From assembly GCA_003013855.2 (NCBI GenBank), contig ML058433.1, positions 3,595,966-3,659,965 on the forward strand: a DNA stretch of 64,000 nucleotides. The letters run 5' to 3'. Below are positions 53,223-64,000 of this stretch, piece by piece. A program made the translations under genes and the position numbers. Within the stretch, counting starts at the first letter, position 1; every line of letters starts with the position of its first letter. The notes below the pieces were generated by a model. It was given only the letters and a program-made list of their open reading frames with translations. It was not told the origin of the DNA and searched no databases. The DNA is from Liriodendron chinense (lineage: Eukaryota; Streptophyta; Magnoliopsida; Magnoliales; Magnoliaceae).

Positions 53223-54129
53223 TAATCAATCTCTACCTTGACTACTCAGGTAAAAGATCCGGACCACATATTTACAAAAATCACAAAAATTGTCACTATC
53301 CCCCAGCACTACACTTCAGGAGTCTTGAACTCCACTCTCTTCACAATTTGGGATGACGGATCCAATCGCCTGCAAATTGGAATCTTGATCAAAACTGGCG
53401 ACCAAGCACCGTCTCAATCGCATTTATGCCTAGAAGAACATCTTGAAGTCGGATAACATCCTCGTACATTCTCATTAGCAAAGAAACAGCATCTTGGGAC
53501 GATGGACCTGATCGATCACGGGTCGGGATCTTGACCAACCTGCTGACCGAACACCCATATAAAAAAAGAAAATTCCCAGGGAAGCACAACCCTGCAAGCA
53601 ATAAGCTCAAAATTCTCTGCATCTCCAACAAAAGTAAAATCATCAAACTGAAAGAGAATGAGCCAAACATGCATTCATCATGCATCTCCATGCATCCCCA
53701 TGCCTTGCATCAATCATCATATTTACCTGCTTTCAAAATAAAAGCCGGTTAGCCAAAGACCCCACAGGCATCCCAGTGGAGGCACGTGCAAGCCAAATTT
53801 CCTTTTCAAAAAGACAAAAATATTCATATTTGCAAATAAAAACCCCACGGAGTATCACTCCCCAAAGTGGGTATCTTTTCAAAAATCCAAAAAAATATTT
53901 TTCCAGTAGAGCGTTCTGCCTCCAAAACACCAGGAGATCTTCCATATCTCTGGGTAGGAGCAGACGCAAAAATCAAATAAGATCCAATGTCTCGTGGTTT
54001 CTCCGGAGACCATCGGATCCAATGCACTCAAAGTACAGTCGAACTGGACTCCAATGTCAGTGCGGTCGTACCACATGCCAAGATACGAGAAGATGAAAGC
54101 CAAAAGGCTCGGTCAAAGAAACCACTTGA
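53223..54129 (+). other. no gene, Tat 3' region
   Basis: A-rich, non-coding. A plus-strand frame at 53680-54096 is open for 138 codons but has no recognisable domain or compositional support. Confidence 0.45.
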
Positions 54130-55060
54130 ACAGGTGGAAACGATGAATTGTAACCCAAGTATCAAAATCAGCAGATTGGGTGGAAAAATTTCACCCGCAC
54201 ATACCTAGGCGTGGATGCCTGAAGTACCTTGACTGAGTCCAAGTCGGCGTAGTAGAATCCCGTAAGACTATCTGACGCTGGGCGTCTAACCACTTTGACA
54301 GTCAAGTGAAACAAGTACTCCTAGAGTGATCTGGAAAAACATCAAACATCACACAATTAGTCTTAGGGTCAGCAACCTCGTAAGACTAGCGACGCAGAGG
54401 CTCTGCTGTACCTTTCCGATATTAGTATCTATCGGGAATGGAAGGGTTGCGATTGGGTACCCAGGTTGCAGCAAACTGCAGGGACAATCGCAATGTTTTC
54501 TCCGAACTCCTGCGGTATGTGCGAGTTATCAATCTCCAAACAATCAACTGACTCAGATACAAAGGACAACAAAGATTCCAGACCACAATCTAGGAAAGAA
54601 TGAATTGCAAACCAAGCATCGAAACCAGCAGATCGGGTGGAAAGAGTCCACCCGCACATACCTAGGCGTGGATGCCTAAAGTACCTTGACTGAATCCAAG
54701 TCGGTGTAGTAGAATCCCGACAGACTATCTGACGCAGGGCGTCTAACCACTTTGACAGTCAAGCAAAACAAGTACTCCTGGAGTGATCTGGGAAAACATC
54801 AAACATCACAATCAGTCTCAAGGTCAGCAACCTCATAAGACTAGCGACGCAGAGGCTCTACTGTACCTTTCTGATGTTAGTACCGATCGGGAATGGAAGG
54901 GTTGCGATTGGGTACCCAGGTTGCAGCAAACTGCAGGGACAATCGCAACGTTTTCTCCAAACTTCCGCGGTATGTGCGAGTGATCGATTTCCAGACGATC
55001 AGCTGGCACAGATGCAAAGGCAAGCAAAGATTTCAGACCATGATCCATGAATGACCGGGT
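54130..55060 (+). repeat. 457-bp tandem repeat before the 3' LTR
   Basis: Unit starts at cctaggcgtggatgcct: 54204 and 54661 (period 457 bp). A partial preceding unit (about 54130-54203) and a second unit tailing off near 55060 are also visible. Shared phrases include gtaccttgactga, cgacgcagaggctct and ggttgcgattgggtaccc. Tandem arrays in this position are common in Tat-lineage elements and can seed satellite DNA. Confidence 0.85.
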
Positions 55061-55107
55061 CAGAAGTGGGGTGTCCACTCGCTTTGGCATTCGGTTGCAC
55101 GCAACCT

Positions 55108-55125
55108 CTGCCAAAGATGGGCATC
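55108..55125 (+). other. polypurine-tract region
   Basis: ctgccaaagatgggcatc lies just before the 3' LTR start TGTAGACACC. AAAGATGGG is a short, imperfect polypurine stretch where plus-strand priming would be expected. Confidence 0.55.
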
Positions 55126-56619
55126 TGTAGACACCCCACCTTCGGCTACACTGTTGGTAGAGATAGCTGGATGAATGGAGGACCATACCCCCAAATCCCA
55201 AGTCCAAACTCAACCAAACTCACCCTTGTAAGCCTCAATCTATAGCCCAACTCAAGCCTGAACCCAGTCAACCCACTCCTAAACATCAGCCTGAAAAACC
55301 CCCATAAGAAAAGCCAGTAAAAAAATCCTAAAAAAGTCAAACTCACTGAGTCAACCCGCTGAGTTAACCCGCTGAGTCAACTCGCTGAGTCAACCCGTTG
55401 AGTCAAAACACAGAGTCAACCCCGTCGAGTCAAATCACCGAGTTGACCCGCTAAGTCAACTCACCGAGTCAACCCACCGAGTCAAACAGCAGCCCCGAGA
55501 AACGACCGTACCACGTGCTGGAAATCGAGAAACGTCCGTACGGGATATTTACGGGTTCTGCTACTGCCCGCTGCTATAAATACCCCCCTCCCCTTCTCAT
55601 TTCACAAGCCACTTCCCCTCTCTTCAGCCCAAGTACGATCTGTCCTTCTACCCCTTAGCCCATTCCTCCACCAAGGAGAGCCCGAGTGAGGAGATCCTAG
55701 CCCTGGTCCAGCCCAGCCTGACCACTGGTCCAAGTCTCCCAAGCCATCCAAGTCTTGATCCAGCCACTCGAAGCCAACCCTTGCGACACCTCCGTCCATC
55801 TAGCTACTCTTTTTCCAGCATCATCTCATTTGCATCTAGCATAAGTGCAACATTTACTTTTCTTCCAACCCCCCTGCTTCACTGCAAGCACTTTGATCAT
55901 TCAAACACACAGCATGCATTCCGCATAAAACACCTGTCAGTTCGAGCGTATGCTCTGGGCTTGCCTGTTAGTGGAACCTGCCCATCAGAAACTCTTACTG
56001 TTCAGACCTGCATTCATGTACATATCATTACAAGCACTTTGATCATTCAAACACACAGCATGCATCTCGCATAAAGCACCTGTCAGTTCGAGCGTATGCT
56101 CTGGGCTTGCCTGTTAGTGGAACCTGCCCATCAGAAACTCTTACTGTTTAGACCTGCATTCATGCATCATGTCATCTATGAGAATGTACGAGGATTAAAA
56201 CAGACTTTCAAGTATTAGTCCGATTCTGTGAAGTAGAGACCGTACTTCGGTACGGGCAGTGTGTGGGGTGCTTAACCTCTTCCCACCCTGTAACCGTGAT
56301 CCCTTACCTCGAATCTCTAGCCGCAGATCAATAGGAGTCATTTTAGAGGAAGGAATCTTCGGATCCCCTTCTCTAACGTTTCTACAAGGTCTAGCCGACT
56401 GTAGATTCGAAGTAACTGGCTAGTGGCGACTCTGGTCTTACATAAACTCATTTAAACACATCCAGCTTAACACGACAACCAAACAAAGCCCTCGAGAATG
56501 AGGCAAGCCAGTGGCACAAACGACGATTCGCACTCACGCATTCGCATACTCTCCTTCTTTTCCCGAAAGGGAAAGGGACGAGAACGTCGTGTGAGAGCGC
56601 GGAATGGCGAGGGTCCACA
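55126..56619 (+). repeat. 3' LTR of the giant Tat-like element (1494 bp)
   Basis: Collinear with the 5' LTR: the 13-bp array (about 55349-55490), TATA box (55575-55582), 146-bp duplication and hairpin (56240-56255) are all retained. About 30 substitutions fall in the first 530 bp and about 25 in the remaining 960, mostly transitions. Followed directly by the duplication GTTTG. Confidence 0.9.
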
Positions 56620-57585
56620 GTTTGCAACACATCATCATCATAAAAATTAAAAATACAAATAAAATAAAAAATAATCATGACCATCGAGCCTCTCAGTAGT
56701 TATGCATCATAAGTCTCTGGCCTACAAGTAAAAAAAAAAAAATTAGAGAGATAATAATTTTTTAATTTTACAATTAAATTTATAATGAACTTATGTATAA
56801 AGATATCTTACCTTGTCAGAATGAGAAGAGGTAGGCATTTGCATTGACTCATTGTATTGCTAGATGAAGGGTAAGATCTGTAATTCTACCAATTGTAAAC
56901 GACTTCTATCTGCCTCAGCCCGCCTTATATTCTCCATCAACAATGACTTTAAGCGATTCCTATCTGCCTCAGCCTGCCTCCTATTCGCTTCAGCTTGCCT
57001 CTTAAGCTCCTCATTTTCCATTTGTAGCTGCGCACGTATTTTCTGCCCAAATGTAGATGTCTTAGGCTTTGGACCGGCCCCACGGCCACGTATATATCCA
57101 GACCGCTCTGGTCTGAGCACTACCTCGAACCCCTCATCCTCAATCAAGAGATTAACGCCTTCCTCTACTGGCTGAGATTGTAGTCTTTGAAGCTCCTCCT
57201 ACATTTGAAAACCAATTGTAAAATGATTATTATCTATCAATTTAGTAATGTATAAGAAATTAACAAGGAAATATAGAAAGGCATGATTACATACGTATAC
57301 TTCACGAGATCTCAAATCAACCCAACTGTTCTTCTTATTGCCAAACGGGGTAGCAAACCACATATTAGATCGGGAGGGCTCATCACCCGTTTCAGGATTA
57401 CGCTATCATTAGCAAAGTTAATACATATAATATATATTTATTAACATAAGTGCTATAAACATTTTAAATAAATCTTACATTCTCATAGTTGAGTCGAACA
57501 AAAGCCTTCGTCCCAGTAACATGACCAATACTTTGCTTCCCTCAATTCTCTTTATTTCTCTTGCTCATTTTCTTCATTTAAGAAT
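56620..57585 (-). mobile_element. CACTA transposon, part beyond the Tat insertion
   Basis: Sequence resumes after the Tat element's GTTTG duplication. An AT-rich stretch (56640-56850) is followed by minus-strand exons of a CACTA-associated gene (next entry). Similarity ends near 57585, where GTGGGCC-type repeat sequence takes over, so the rest of the element, including TNP2-type transposase and the other terminus, has been lost or lies elsewhere. Confidence 0.7.
56853..57583 (-). pseudogene. CACTA Ptta/En/Spm-type transposase-associated gene, 3' exons
   Basis: Resembles the plant transposase family found beside TNP2 in CACTA elements (a DNA-binding partner). Minus-strand exons: 57583-57480 reads MSKRNKEN, a TGA, then GKQSIGHVTGTKAFVRLNYEN, with a GT donor after it. 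Then 57403-57301, NPETGDEPSRSNMWFATPFG followed by NKKNSWVDLRSREVY. Then about 57200-56853, EELQRLQSQPVEEGVNLLIE, a basic segment (GYIRGRGAGPKPKTSTFGQK) and a coiled coil of repeated (R/K)QAEANRRQAEADR units. The TGA replaces what is normally Arg after NKEN. It is truncated at its 5' side. Confidence 0.7.
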
Positions 57586-57589
57586 AAAA

Positions 57590-58600
57590 ATTATAAGTGA
57601 TATATGTATGAATGATCAATTAAAAGTGCTCAACAAGATGAACGGTCTGAATTATCCAAAAGTGGGCCAGAAAAATCACCATCCATTGATATGGCTGCTG
57701 GAAACACAAGATTCAATTCGGCGCTCAAACTTTAGCTTCACACTATGGTCCATACAACAAACGGAAACGAGGCCCAATACCTGGGGTTACGTAACGACTC
57801 ACGTACGCACAAGATGGACGGTTTGGATTTCACAACCGATCATTATAAGTGGGCCACATGCTGTCCAAAAACGGACAGCACCCATGCGTTGTTGCCCGAT
57901 TTGGTGGCAGGAGATGTGAAAGAGAGAGGGAAACCTTCCCATTTTGGAGAGAAGTCTGGTCAGCAGTTGTTAACCGACTTTGGTCATATGGTGCACCACA
58001 TGTGCACCACCTAATGTGCACACTAGCACACATCACATGGGGTCCACTGAAAGAGCAAGTGAATCCACTCCGTCCATTCCATTTGATTGGTCTTATTAGG
58101 ACCAGTACTGTCATTAAAGCAGATACAAAACTTAGGTGGGCCATTCATATTGATTTTACTATCAAACAAGATGTTTTACACAATATAACGGTTGGATTGA
58201 CTCCAAACTAGATTTGGACGGCTACAAAGTTCAAGGAACTAGTATGGTCCACACCATTAAGTGATATCCTAACTATAGAACAATATTTTTAGGTTTTAAC
58301 TAGAGATTTGATTTGCAGTCTTTCTTTTATAGGAGAAGTTACTTGGCACGTGTGAGCCAATTGGACGTGACGTAATGAATGATCACCATAGAGGTTTCAA
58401 CGGTAGGAATTTCCCTACCCACTTTTTAGTTTAGTGCGGCCCACTTGAGTCTTGGATCTCGTTCATCTTTTGTCGAAACGCCTAAAATGATCTCACAAAA
58501 CGGTTGGACGGCATAGATTTCTCACAAACATCATGGTGGGCCCCACCTAGATTACGTCCATGTGTTAGTGCCTTAGCCGAAAAAGAGGCAGATCCAGAAG
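57590..58600. repeat. GTGGGCC-type high-copy repeat segments, no gene
   Basis: Phrases such as agtgggccacatgctgtcc, cggtttggatttcacaacc, ggcccacttgagtcttggat and ttggacggcatagatt recur as elsewhere in the window. No element ends are clear. Small open frames on both strands read through repeat sequence and are not supported as genes. Confidence 0.5.
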
Positions 58601-58617
58601 GACGCGTCCGATCCAGA

Positions 58618-59554
58618 CGCGGATTGGCTAGTGACCCCAACACCAGCCCCGGGACTGGTGTCAAAGCTGCGTGGGCCCCACCATGATGCATGTGTTTTAT
58701 CCACGCTGTCCATCCATTTTTCCACCTCATTTTAGGGCATGGGCCCAAAAATGAGGCAGATCCAAATCTCAGGTGGACCACACCACACGAAAACAGTGTT
58801 GATTGAACGTCCACCCTTAAAAATTTCCTAGGGCCCACCGTGATGTTTATTTGCCATCCAACCTGTTGATAAGGTCACACAGACCTGGATGAAGTGAAAA
58901 CACAAATATCAGCTTGATCCAAAACTTCTGTGGCCTCCAAGAAGTTTTCAACGGTGAGAATTCAATTCCCACTGTTTCCTGTGGTGTTGGGGTCCGGGTC
59001 GGGCGCGGATTTCCTGCGAAAGCCTTGCGCAGGAAGTTCCTGCACTGGGAACCAAGGTGGGGCCCACAGTGATGTTTTTGATGAATCCACCCCGTCCATC
59101 CGTTTTGGGAGCTCATTTTAGGATATGAGAACAAAAATGAACCGGATCCAAGACTCAAGTGGGCCTCAAACGTGAGGATTAAACGTCCACAATTGAAATA
59201 TTTGTGGGGCCACAGGAGTTTTGAATCAGGATAATATTTGTGTTTCCAGTTCATCCCAGTAGTAGTGACGTTATGAACGGTATGGATGTTATATAAACAT
59301 CACTGTGGACCCAGGGAGGTTTCAACGGTAGTAATTTACCTACCCACCTTTTCCTTTAGTGAGGCCCACTTGAGTTTTGGATCCGGTTCATTTTCGTTTT
59401 AGTGTCCTAAAATGAGCTCCCAAAACGGATGGACGGGGTGGATTCATCAAAAAACATCACTGTGGGCCCCACATTGGTTCCCAGCGCAGGAACTTCCTGC
59501 GCAAGGCTTTCGCAGGAAATCCGCGCCCGTTGGGGTCACTAGCCAATCCGCGTT
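58618..59554. mobile_element. Mutator-type MITE with GTGGGCC-type interior
   Basis: Ends CGCGGATTGGCTAGTGACCC (left) and its inverted match (right, finishing CCGCGTT) are flanked by the identical 9-bp CGATCCAGA at 58609-58617 and 59555-59563. A 9-bp duplication and GC-rich terminal inverted repeats are the Mutator (MULE) pattern. The interior is the high-copy phrase set seen at 460, 14.4, 15.2 and 34 kb. No transposase is encoded. It contains a nested foldback element (58995-59528); without that and its duplication it is about 394 bp. Confidence 0.8.
58995..59528. mobile_element. nested foldback MITE with arms of about 185 bp
   Basis: Left arm (59001 to about 59185) begins GGGCGCGGATTTCCTGCG and is closely matched, inverted, by the right arm (about 59355-59528). 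The two arms share tgcgcaggaagttcctgc and atgaaccggatccaa. A 9-bp GTTGGGGTC is present on both sides (58986-58994 and 59529-59537) and is itself part of the host MITE's right inverted repeat. The left end carries six extra bases (CGGGTC). Confidence 0.8.
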
Positions 59555-59564
59555 CGATCCAGAA

Positions 59565-59990
59565 CCCTAGCGGCCCACTCCACGAGAGGCAGTACGATCA
59601 GTTCATATAGGTGGGAATAACCTTTATGAAGGTTTAGATGGCATGTAACCATCACAGCAGCAGGTTTGGATGGACTAAGGCTTCATAGACCCATATGCAC
59701 AGCCACATGGGCCGCACAACAGCCAAAATAAGATATCACAGCACTACATTAGGTGGGGCACACGTCCAACACAACGTTGACAGAAGTAAAGCCCGAAAAA
59801 TAATCCAGTAATGGGCCACGTGTATTTTTCTTTTGTCGAAAGCATGCACTCATGCACTTGTATTTCAAGCCATCCATCATTGCGTACCTATAAAAAATGA
59901 ACTGATTAATAGAATCTTATGCAGCGACTATTGGGTCCCGAAAGGTAGGGGCCCTTAATACAAACAAAATAAGCCACATACTCCTAAAAG
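59565..59990. other. no gene recognised
   Basis: Unique-looking spacer with a few GTGGGCC-like words. It may contain the start of the LTR that ends at 62118, but I cannot locate it. Confidence 0.4.
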
Positions 59991-60229
59991 AATCACGCAA
60001 AATGCATCCTGGTGCACGTAAAATGGAGATTTACAAAATTTCCTTAGCCAATTTTGGCTGAAATCTCCAGCGGGCCCCACCAATCACCGTGATCAGAACC
60101 GTCCGGAATCGGACCCATAACTTCTTTGTGATTTATGATGAACAGTGCATGTGATTTCACGATCAAACGAGCCCCACAAACCCCCCCAAAATTCAAAACC
60201 CAAATAGTGGAGTTCTTATTTACGTCTCC

Positions 60230-61265
60230 ACGCACCCATAAATTCGAGTACCCCACGCGCCCGAAAAATCACTGAAAAACAGGACTTCACTTAAAGGCAT
60301 TTCGGGGTCTCACGCACATGAAAAATGCCCCACGCACTCTTAAATTCGACATATTTTAGGATTTCCATTTAAAGGTATTTTGGTGCCCCACGCACCGCAA
60401 AAATGGGTACACGCACGCTTAAATTCGACTCATTTGATATCCGTCATTTTAGAAGCATTTCGGAGTCCCATGCACCCAAAAAATACCCTACGCATCCATT
60501 AATTCGACTAAAAATCAGGCAGTTAATTTAAAGGTGCGCTGAGTCCCATGCACCCGTAAATTAAGTCCCACGCACCCAAAAAATCAGATATTTTCAAAAA
60601 TCATTTCTGGGTGCGTCGGACCTCTGCACGCCAATTTTAAGGTGCGTGGAGGGTATTTTAGGGGTGTGTGGCACGTGGCAACCCCCTCATTGGCGGAAAT
60701 TCGGCTATAAATACCCCTCCCGACGATTCATTTGAACCCTTCTTCAGAGACAGAAGGCTGCCATCCTCTGGGAATTCGAAATTCCCGCCGAAAACTCTCG
60801 CTGGAATACTTTTTCGATCACCGGAAACCCTTCCCGATCGCCGGAATTCCCTCCGATTGACAGCATCCCCCCCCACAGGTCCGAATTCTAAGAAAATCAC
60901 CAAGTGTGGCCACGCACCCTGAAAATGGTCCCACGCACCCAAATAATGGCTCACGCGTCCATAAATTCAGGTCTCACATGTCCATTAATTCGACATAAAT
61001 CAGACAAGTGCATCGGACTCCCACGCACTTGAAAAATGCCCCACGCATCCATAAATTCGGGTCCCACGCGTCTATAAATTCGACGAAGTTAAGATTTGTA
61101 AATTCGGTCCCACGTACCCGAAAAATGCTCCACGCACCCCTAAATTCATTAAAAAATCAGACACTTAATTTTTAGGTGCGTTGGAGCCCACGCACCCGTA
61201 AAATAAGTCCCACGCACCCAAAAATCAGCCAATTACAGAACATGTTTACAGATGCACCGGGCTCA
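60230..61265 (+). repeat. CACGCACC-type degenerate repeats
   Basis: Roughly 20 copies of ccccacgcacccgaaaaatg / cacgcacccataaattcga-like units, in blocks of about 90-110 bp with the words aaatcagaca and aaggtgcgttggagtccc. They occupy 60230-60660 and 60905-61260, flanking the TATA box and the early transcript. Confidence 0.75.
60706..60713 (+). promoter_or_regulatory. LTR TATA box
   Basis: TATAAATA in ttcggctataaatacccctcc, the same context as the TATA box of the giant Tat-like element (gctataaatacccccc). The transcript would start about 30 bp downstream. Confidence 0.6.
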
Positions 61266-62121
61266 ATTTTGAGTGTTTTCAAGCTCCGTTTAAACCTATT
61301 TTGGGTATTTCGAGCGTTCCGGACACAATGGAACAGTCAAAAGGACGTTCCGGGATCTCTAAACAAGCAGAATCGCGCATCTTTGAGGCTCGACCTGATT
61401 CGACGCATTGAATGAAATGACTTCTTGAAAAAAAGCCGCCAGCATCCAGAACTACGCAAATATGTCATCATTTATAACTACTACAAAGATGTGACCCGAT
61501 TTGGGTCGAAAGATAGAAAAACGGGGCTATGGTTATCACGATAAACCATGTCAAAGAGTTCCAATTGTCTACGAATCAATTGCTATGAACTGCCACAACA
61601 CAACAGTCAATGCCCTACCCATTCAAACGGTATCCGTCGGTTGGGCTACGCAGGTACACACAACTGTAGAATGGAGTCACCTGTCCCTACATTGACAAGC
61701 GCGGGCCCAGAGTTGTCCTTCTCAGCCATAAACCATGATAGTCTCAGCCCGGATCTCCGGCCAAAACATGGGACATAGACATCTGACTAATACAAAGATG
61801 GTTCAGTACATAACAAAACAAATACCGATCTATACAAACATAAACTCTAAGACCATAGTCCCTGCTGACTAGTCTTCTGCCTTTTAATCAAGGGTCATCG
61901 ATCATTCGATGTAATTAAAGGACTCGTGCCAGATCACGCCCTGGAATGTACAAGATCTCAGGATCTCTGGAATAAAATTCGCCTTGCGATATCTCTTCTT
62001 GTGTACTTTTGTGGATGCTTGTGATTGACTATGAATGTTTCCATTACTTAGAACCCGAGAGCAACAAACACCCTCTACACGGAAAATGTGGTTGTGTCCC
62101 CATTTCCTAGTTCCAACAAAT

Positions 62122-62139
62122 TGGTGACTCTGCTGGGGA
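62122..62139 (+). other. primer-binding site, tRNA-Arg type
   Basis: TGGTGACTCTGCTGGGGA lies three bases after the LTR end, differing by two bases from the PBS at 20068. This suggests a Tat/Ogre-related element with a distinct LTR. Confidence 0.65.
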
Positions 62140-62499
62140 CTGAACCCAGAATCTCTGGTTAGCTCTGAGGATAGAAACACTCTAAGATCAATTATTCGCA
62201 AACACGAATGTGTACGTAAGGTGTTTATCGCGAGGTATAATGTTTTGGCGCCCTCGGGCGCCAAACAGGCGACTCTCAACGGGAACGTTCTTCCCTTCAT
62301 CTTTAAGGCAATTTACGGTAAACTAAAAGGTTTTCAAACCACAAACTTCCGCCACCACACGTACCTCCCACCTTTTTGCTTATTTCTGTCAGTTTATGCA
62401 CCACGATCGATGGGTTCACACTCCCGGCCACGTTTATGAACTGTTCTAATAATTTTCTGACCCCACAGAATTAGCAAGATAGTAACGCAGACAGAAGAA

Positions 62500-64000
62500 A
62501 TGGCATGCTCGATGACCAGTTCGTGCACCTTCCTTGCCACCGAAGGCTTCAACTTCCCCCATTCCACCACAAGTACGAACCCAAGCTCAGAATGGCAGTT
62601 GGTTGAGACCCGAAGGCAGAAGAAAGAACAGAAGAAAGCTGCCATCATAGCAGCATATAGTAAGGCAAACGTTACAAGGCCTCGCCTCGTGATAAAAAAA
62701 CAGTGGCAGCCGAAGCAGGGGTAGAAGATCCTTATCAACAAGCAGGTCACATCAGCCAAGCCCGCAGCGCCCCCAATGACAGTCGAGCAGTTCCCGCCGT
62801 TATCCAAAGTTGTTCGTACCTTGCAAAAGACCACTAAGCCCGCGCATATAAAATCCAAGCCCGTGACGACCCCTGAACAAAAACAGAGGCCGGCTCAAAA
62901 AATCCCGTTAGCACAAGTGGCGATGGTCCAAGTGGCCGCAGAAGAAGAAGAAGGACCTTATGAGGCAGAAGAATTGCCTCCATTCCAAGAATAGATCGAT
63001 AAATTGGTTGAAGCTAATCGTGAGACAAATGGTCGAATGAGGGCTATCCAGGAAGCCTTGACCACTCTGATAGCGCAGAATGCCACCAGAAGTATCGCGC
63101 CGCCCACTCGTCAGTCAACGGAGGAGTCCCAAGGGGCAGTGGAAGGTCCGGCTGAGCCTGAACCGCCCGTCCAGCTCAGAGTCGCGCTAATGGGACGTGC
63201 GCCGCCTTCTCCATCCCATATATCACGAGAAGAATTATCCCAAACGATAGCCCATATGATGCAGCAAGAAAAAGAGAAAGAGAGGAGAGGCAGCTACAAA
63301 TATCGGGTCTCATACCCACCAGAGGTAGAAGAGGTACCATTCCTGGCTAATTTCAGATGCCCGGACTTTGAAAAGTTTGACGGCAGAGGGTCACCGGAGG
63401 AGCACATCACCCACTTCTTGACTACGTTGGGAAACTGGTCCGCAGTCCCGCAGTATTGCATGCGGCTATTCGGATCTACCCTGACAAGAAAGGCCTTTCA
63501 ATGGTACATGTCGCTACCAGCCGACTCTGTAAGGACATGGGAGCAAATGCAGGACACCTTCATCTCGAAGTTCTTCGCGAAAGAGAGAGAGAGAGAGATC
63601 TCATTAACAGACCTAACAATGGTCAGACAGAGAAATGGTGAACCAGTCGAGAAGTTCATCGACCGATGGGGAACCACAGCGGCTCAATGTCGCGAATTAC
63701 CCAACGAAGGTGAGCAGATGAAGATGTGTCTAAGGGCTCTAGACCCGATGATCTCGTATGGCTTGTCGGGCAATACCTTCAACTTCTTTCGTGAGCTGGC
63801 AACGAAAGCACATCTGGTAGAGGAAGCAGCATCCCGGGTAAACTTCAGACCTGAGAGACAGAAGAGAGAGAGATAGGAAGAGTAGTAGAGACTCATCAGG
63901 TCGATAAAAGTAGGGACCAGAAATATCGCAAACGTCCCACTGCCGATCAAGGGCCAGAGATAAAGACAGTAGTCATGCAAGACAAGAGTAAAAAGCCCTA
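62500..64000 (+). pseudogene. gypsy gag, broken and cut by the window end
   Basis: One reading frame from ATG at 62500 contains two TAG stops (62722-62724 and 62992-62994), giving three open pieces. N-terminal: EWQLVETRRQKKEQKKAA (basic). Middle: Pro-rich, MTVEQFPPLSKVVRTLQK. Third (to 63876) is the gag core: FRCPDFEKFDGRGSPEEHI, then AFQWYMSLPADSVRTWEQMQ, then PVEKFIDRWGTTAAQC. After the TAG at 63874 the sequence continues in another frame (GRVVETHQVDKSRDQKYRK...) to the window edge, so there is also a frameshift within the gagagaga stretch. Protease and pol lie outside. Confidence 0.75.

Larger units (their letters stand above)
18562..56619 (+). mobile_element. giant Tat/Ogre-like Ty3/gypsy element with nested insertions
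   Basis: Both LTRs are present (18562-20064 and 55126-56619), both begin TGTAGACACC and end GGTCCACA, and identical 5-bp GTTTG duplications flank them (18557-18561 and 56620-56624). Order: LTR, PBS, gag, protease, RT, RNase H, archaeal-type RNase H, integrase, tandem repeats, two antisense PMD-type genes, more tandem repeats, LTR. The span is 38.06 kb; removing the nested solo LTR (with its own insertion) leaves about 23.5 kb. By eye the LTRs differ by roughly 55 substitutions over about 1490 bp. All pol domains carry stops or frameshifts, so it is not autonomous. Confidence 0.9.
60000..62118 (+). repeat. 5' LTR region of the rightmost gypsy element (left end uncertain)
   Basis: The right end is clear: CTAGTTCCAACA at 62118, followed by a PBS. 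A TATA box is at 60706. Arrays of CACGCACC-type repeats lie on both sides of the TATA box. The left boundary is a guess, because the second LTR is outside the window. Contains no gene. Confidence 0.55.

Noticed and set aside
53680..54096. Plus-strand 138-codon frame in the Tat 3' region
   Set aside because: No recognisable domain, not positioned like any known Tat ORF, and overlaps tandem-repeat margins.

Overview
The window is repeat-dense, methylation-type plant nuclear DNA. Every protein-coding signal I can identify belongs to a transposable element. I found no host gene, tRNA, rRNA or CRISPR array. It holds Ty3/gypsy families of several lineages (Tekay-like chromovirus, Tat/Ogre-Retand, Athila), a CACTA transposon, a Harbinger-type MITE and Mutator-type MITEs. 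Very frequent phrases such as 'gatggacggtgtggat' and 'aaggtgggccccac' remind me of magnoliid genomes (Liriodendron or Cinnamomum relatives). That taxonomic guess is from memory and unverified.

Left part (1-14.2 kb). Positions 1-2300 are short-motif repeats with a minus-strand TATA box. Positions 2384-5482 are a truncated minus-strand Athila-like element (gag, PBS, LTR), whose LTR interrupts the pol of a minus-strand Tat-like element (5483-8737). A plus-strand Athila-like 3' end with its LTR (8738-12289) abuts an inverted fragment of the same LTR family (12290-12712). A probable Copia-type LTR follows. Positions 14.4-17.3 kb hold two GTGGGCC-type high-copy repeats and a Tourist-like MITE (16720-17324, TSD TTA).

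Central part (17.5-57.6 kb) is a four-level nest. A CACTA element (CACTACAAGAAA at 17504; its transposase-associated gene resumes at 56.8-57.6 kb) was split by a 38-kb Tat/Ogre-like LTR retrotransposon (18562-56619, TSD GTTTG). That element's gag was split by an approximately 4.3-kb minus-strand solo LTR (22351-36907, TSD TCCTC). The solo LTR was split by an intact Tekay-like chromovirus (23143-33352, TSD CACAC) with a 1497-aa gag-pol ORF and nearly identical LTRs. Removing the solo LTR restores the Tat gag reading frame exactly. The Tat element is about 23.5 kb without its insertions and is dead: gag, PR, RT, RNase H, archaeal-type RNase H and IN all carry stops or frameshifts. Between pol and its 3' LTR it carries two antisense genes of the plant mobile domain (PMD) type, several tandem-repeat families and a candidate antisense TATA promoter.

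Right part (57.6-64 kb). GTGGGCC-type repeats come first, then a Mutator-type MITE (58618-59554, 9-bp TSD) with a second foldback MITE inserted in its right end. Last is the 5' LTR, PBS and broken gag of another gypsy element that runs off the window; its LTR is full of CACGCACC-type repeats.
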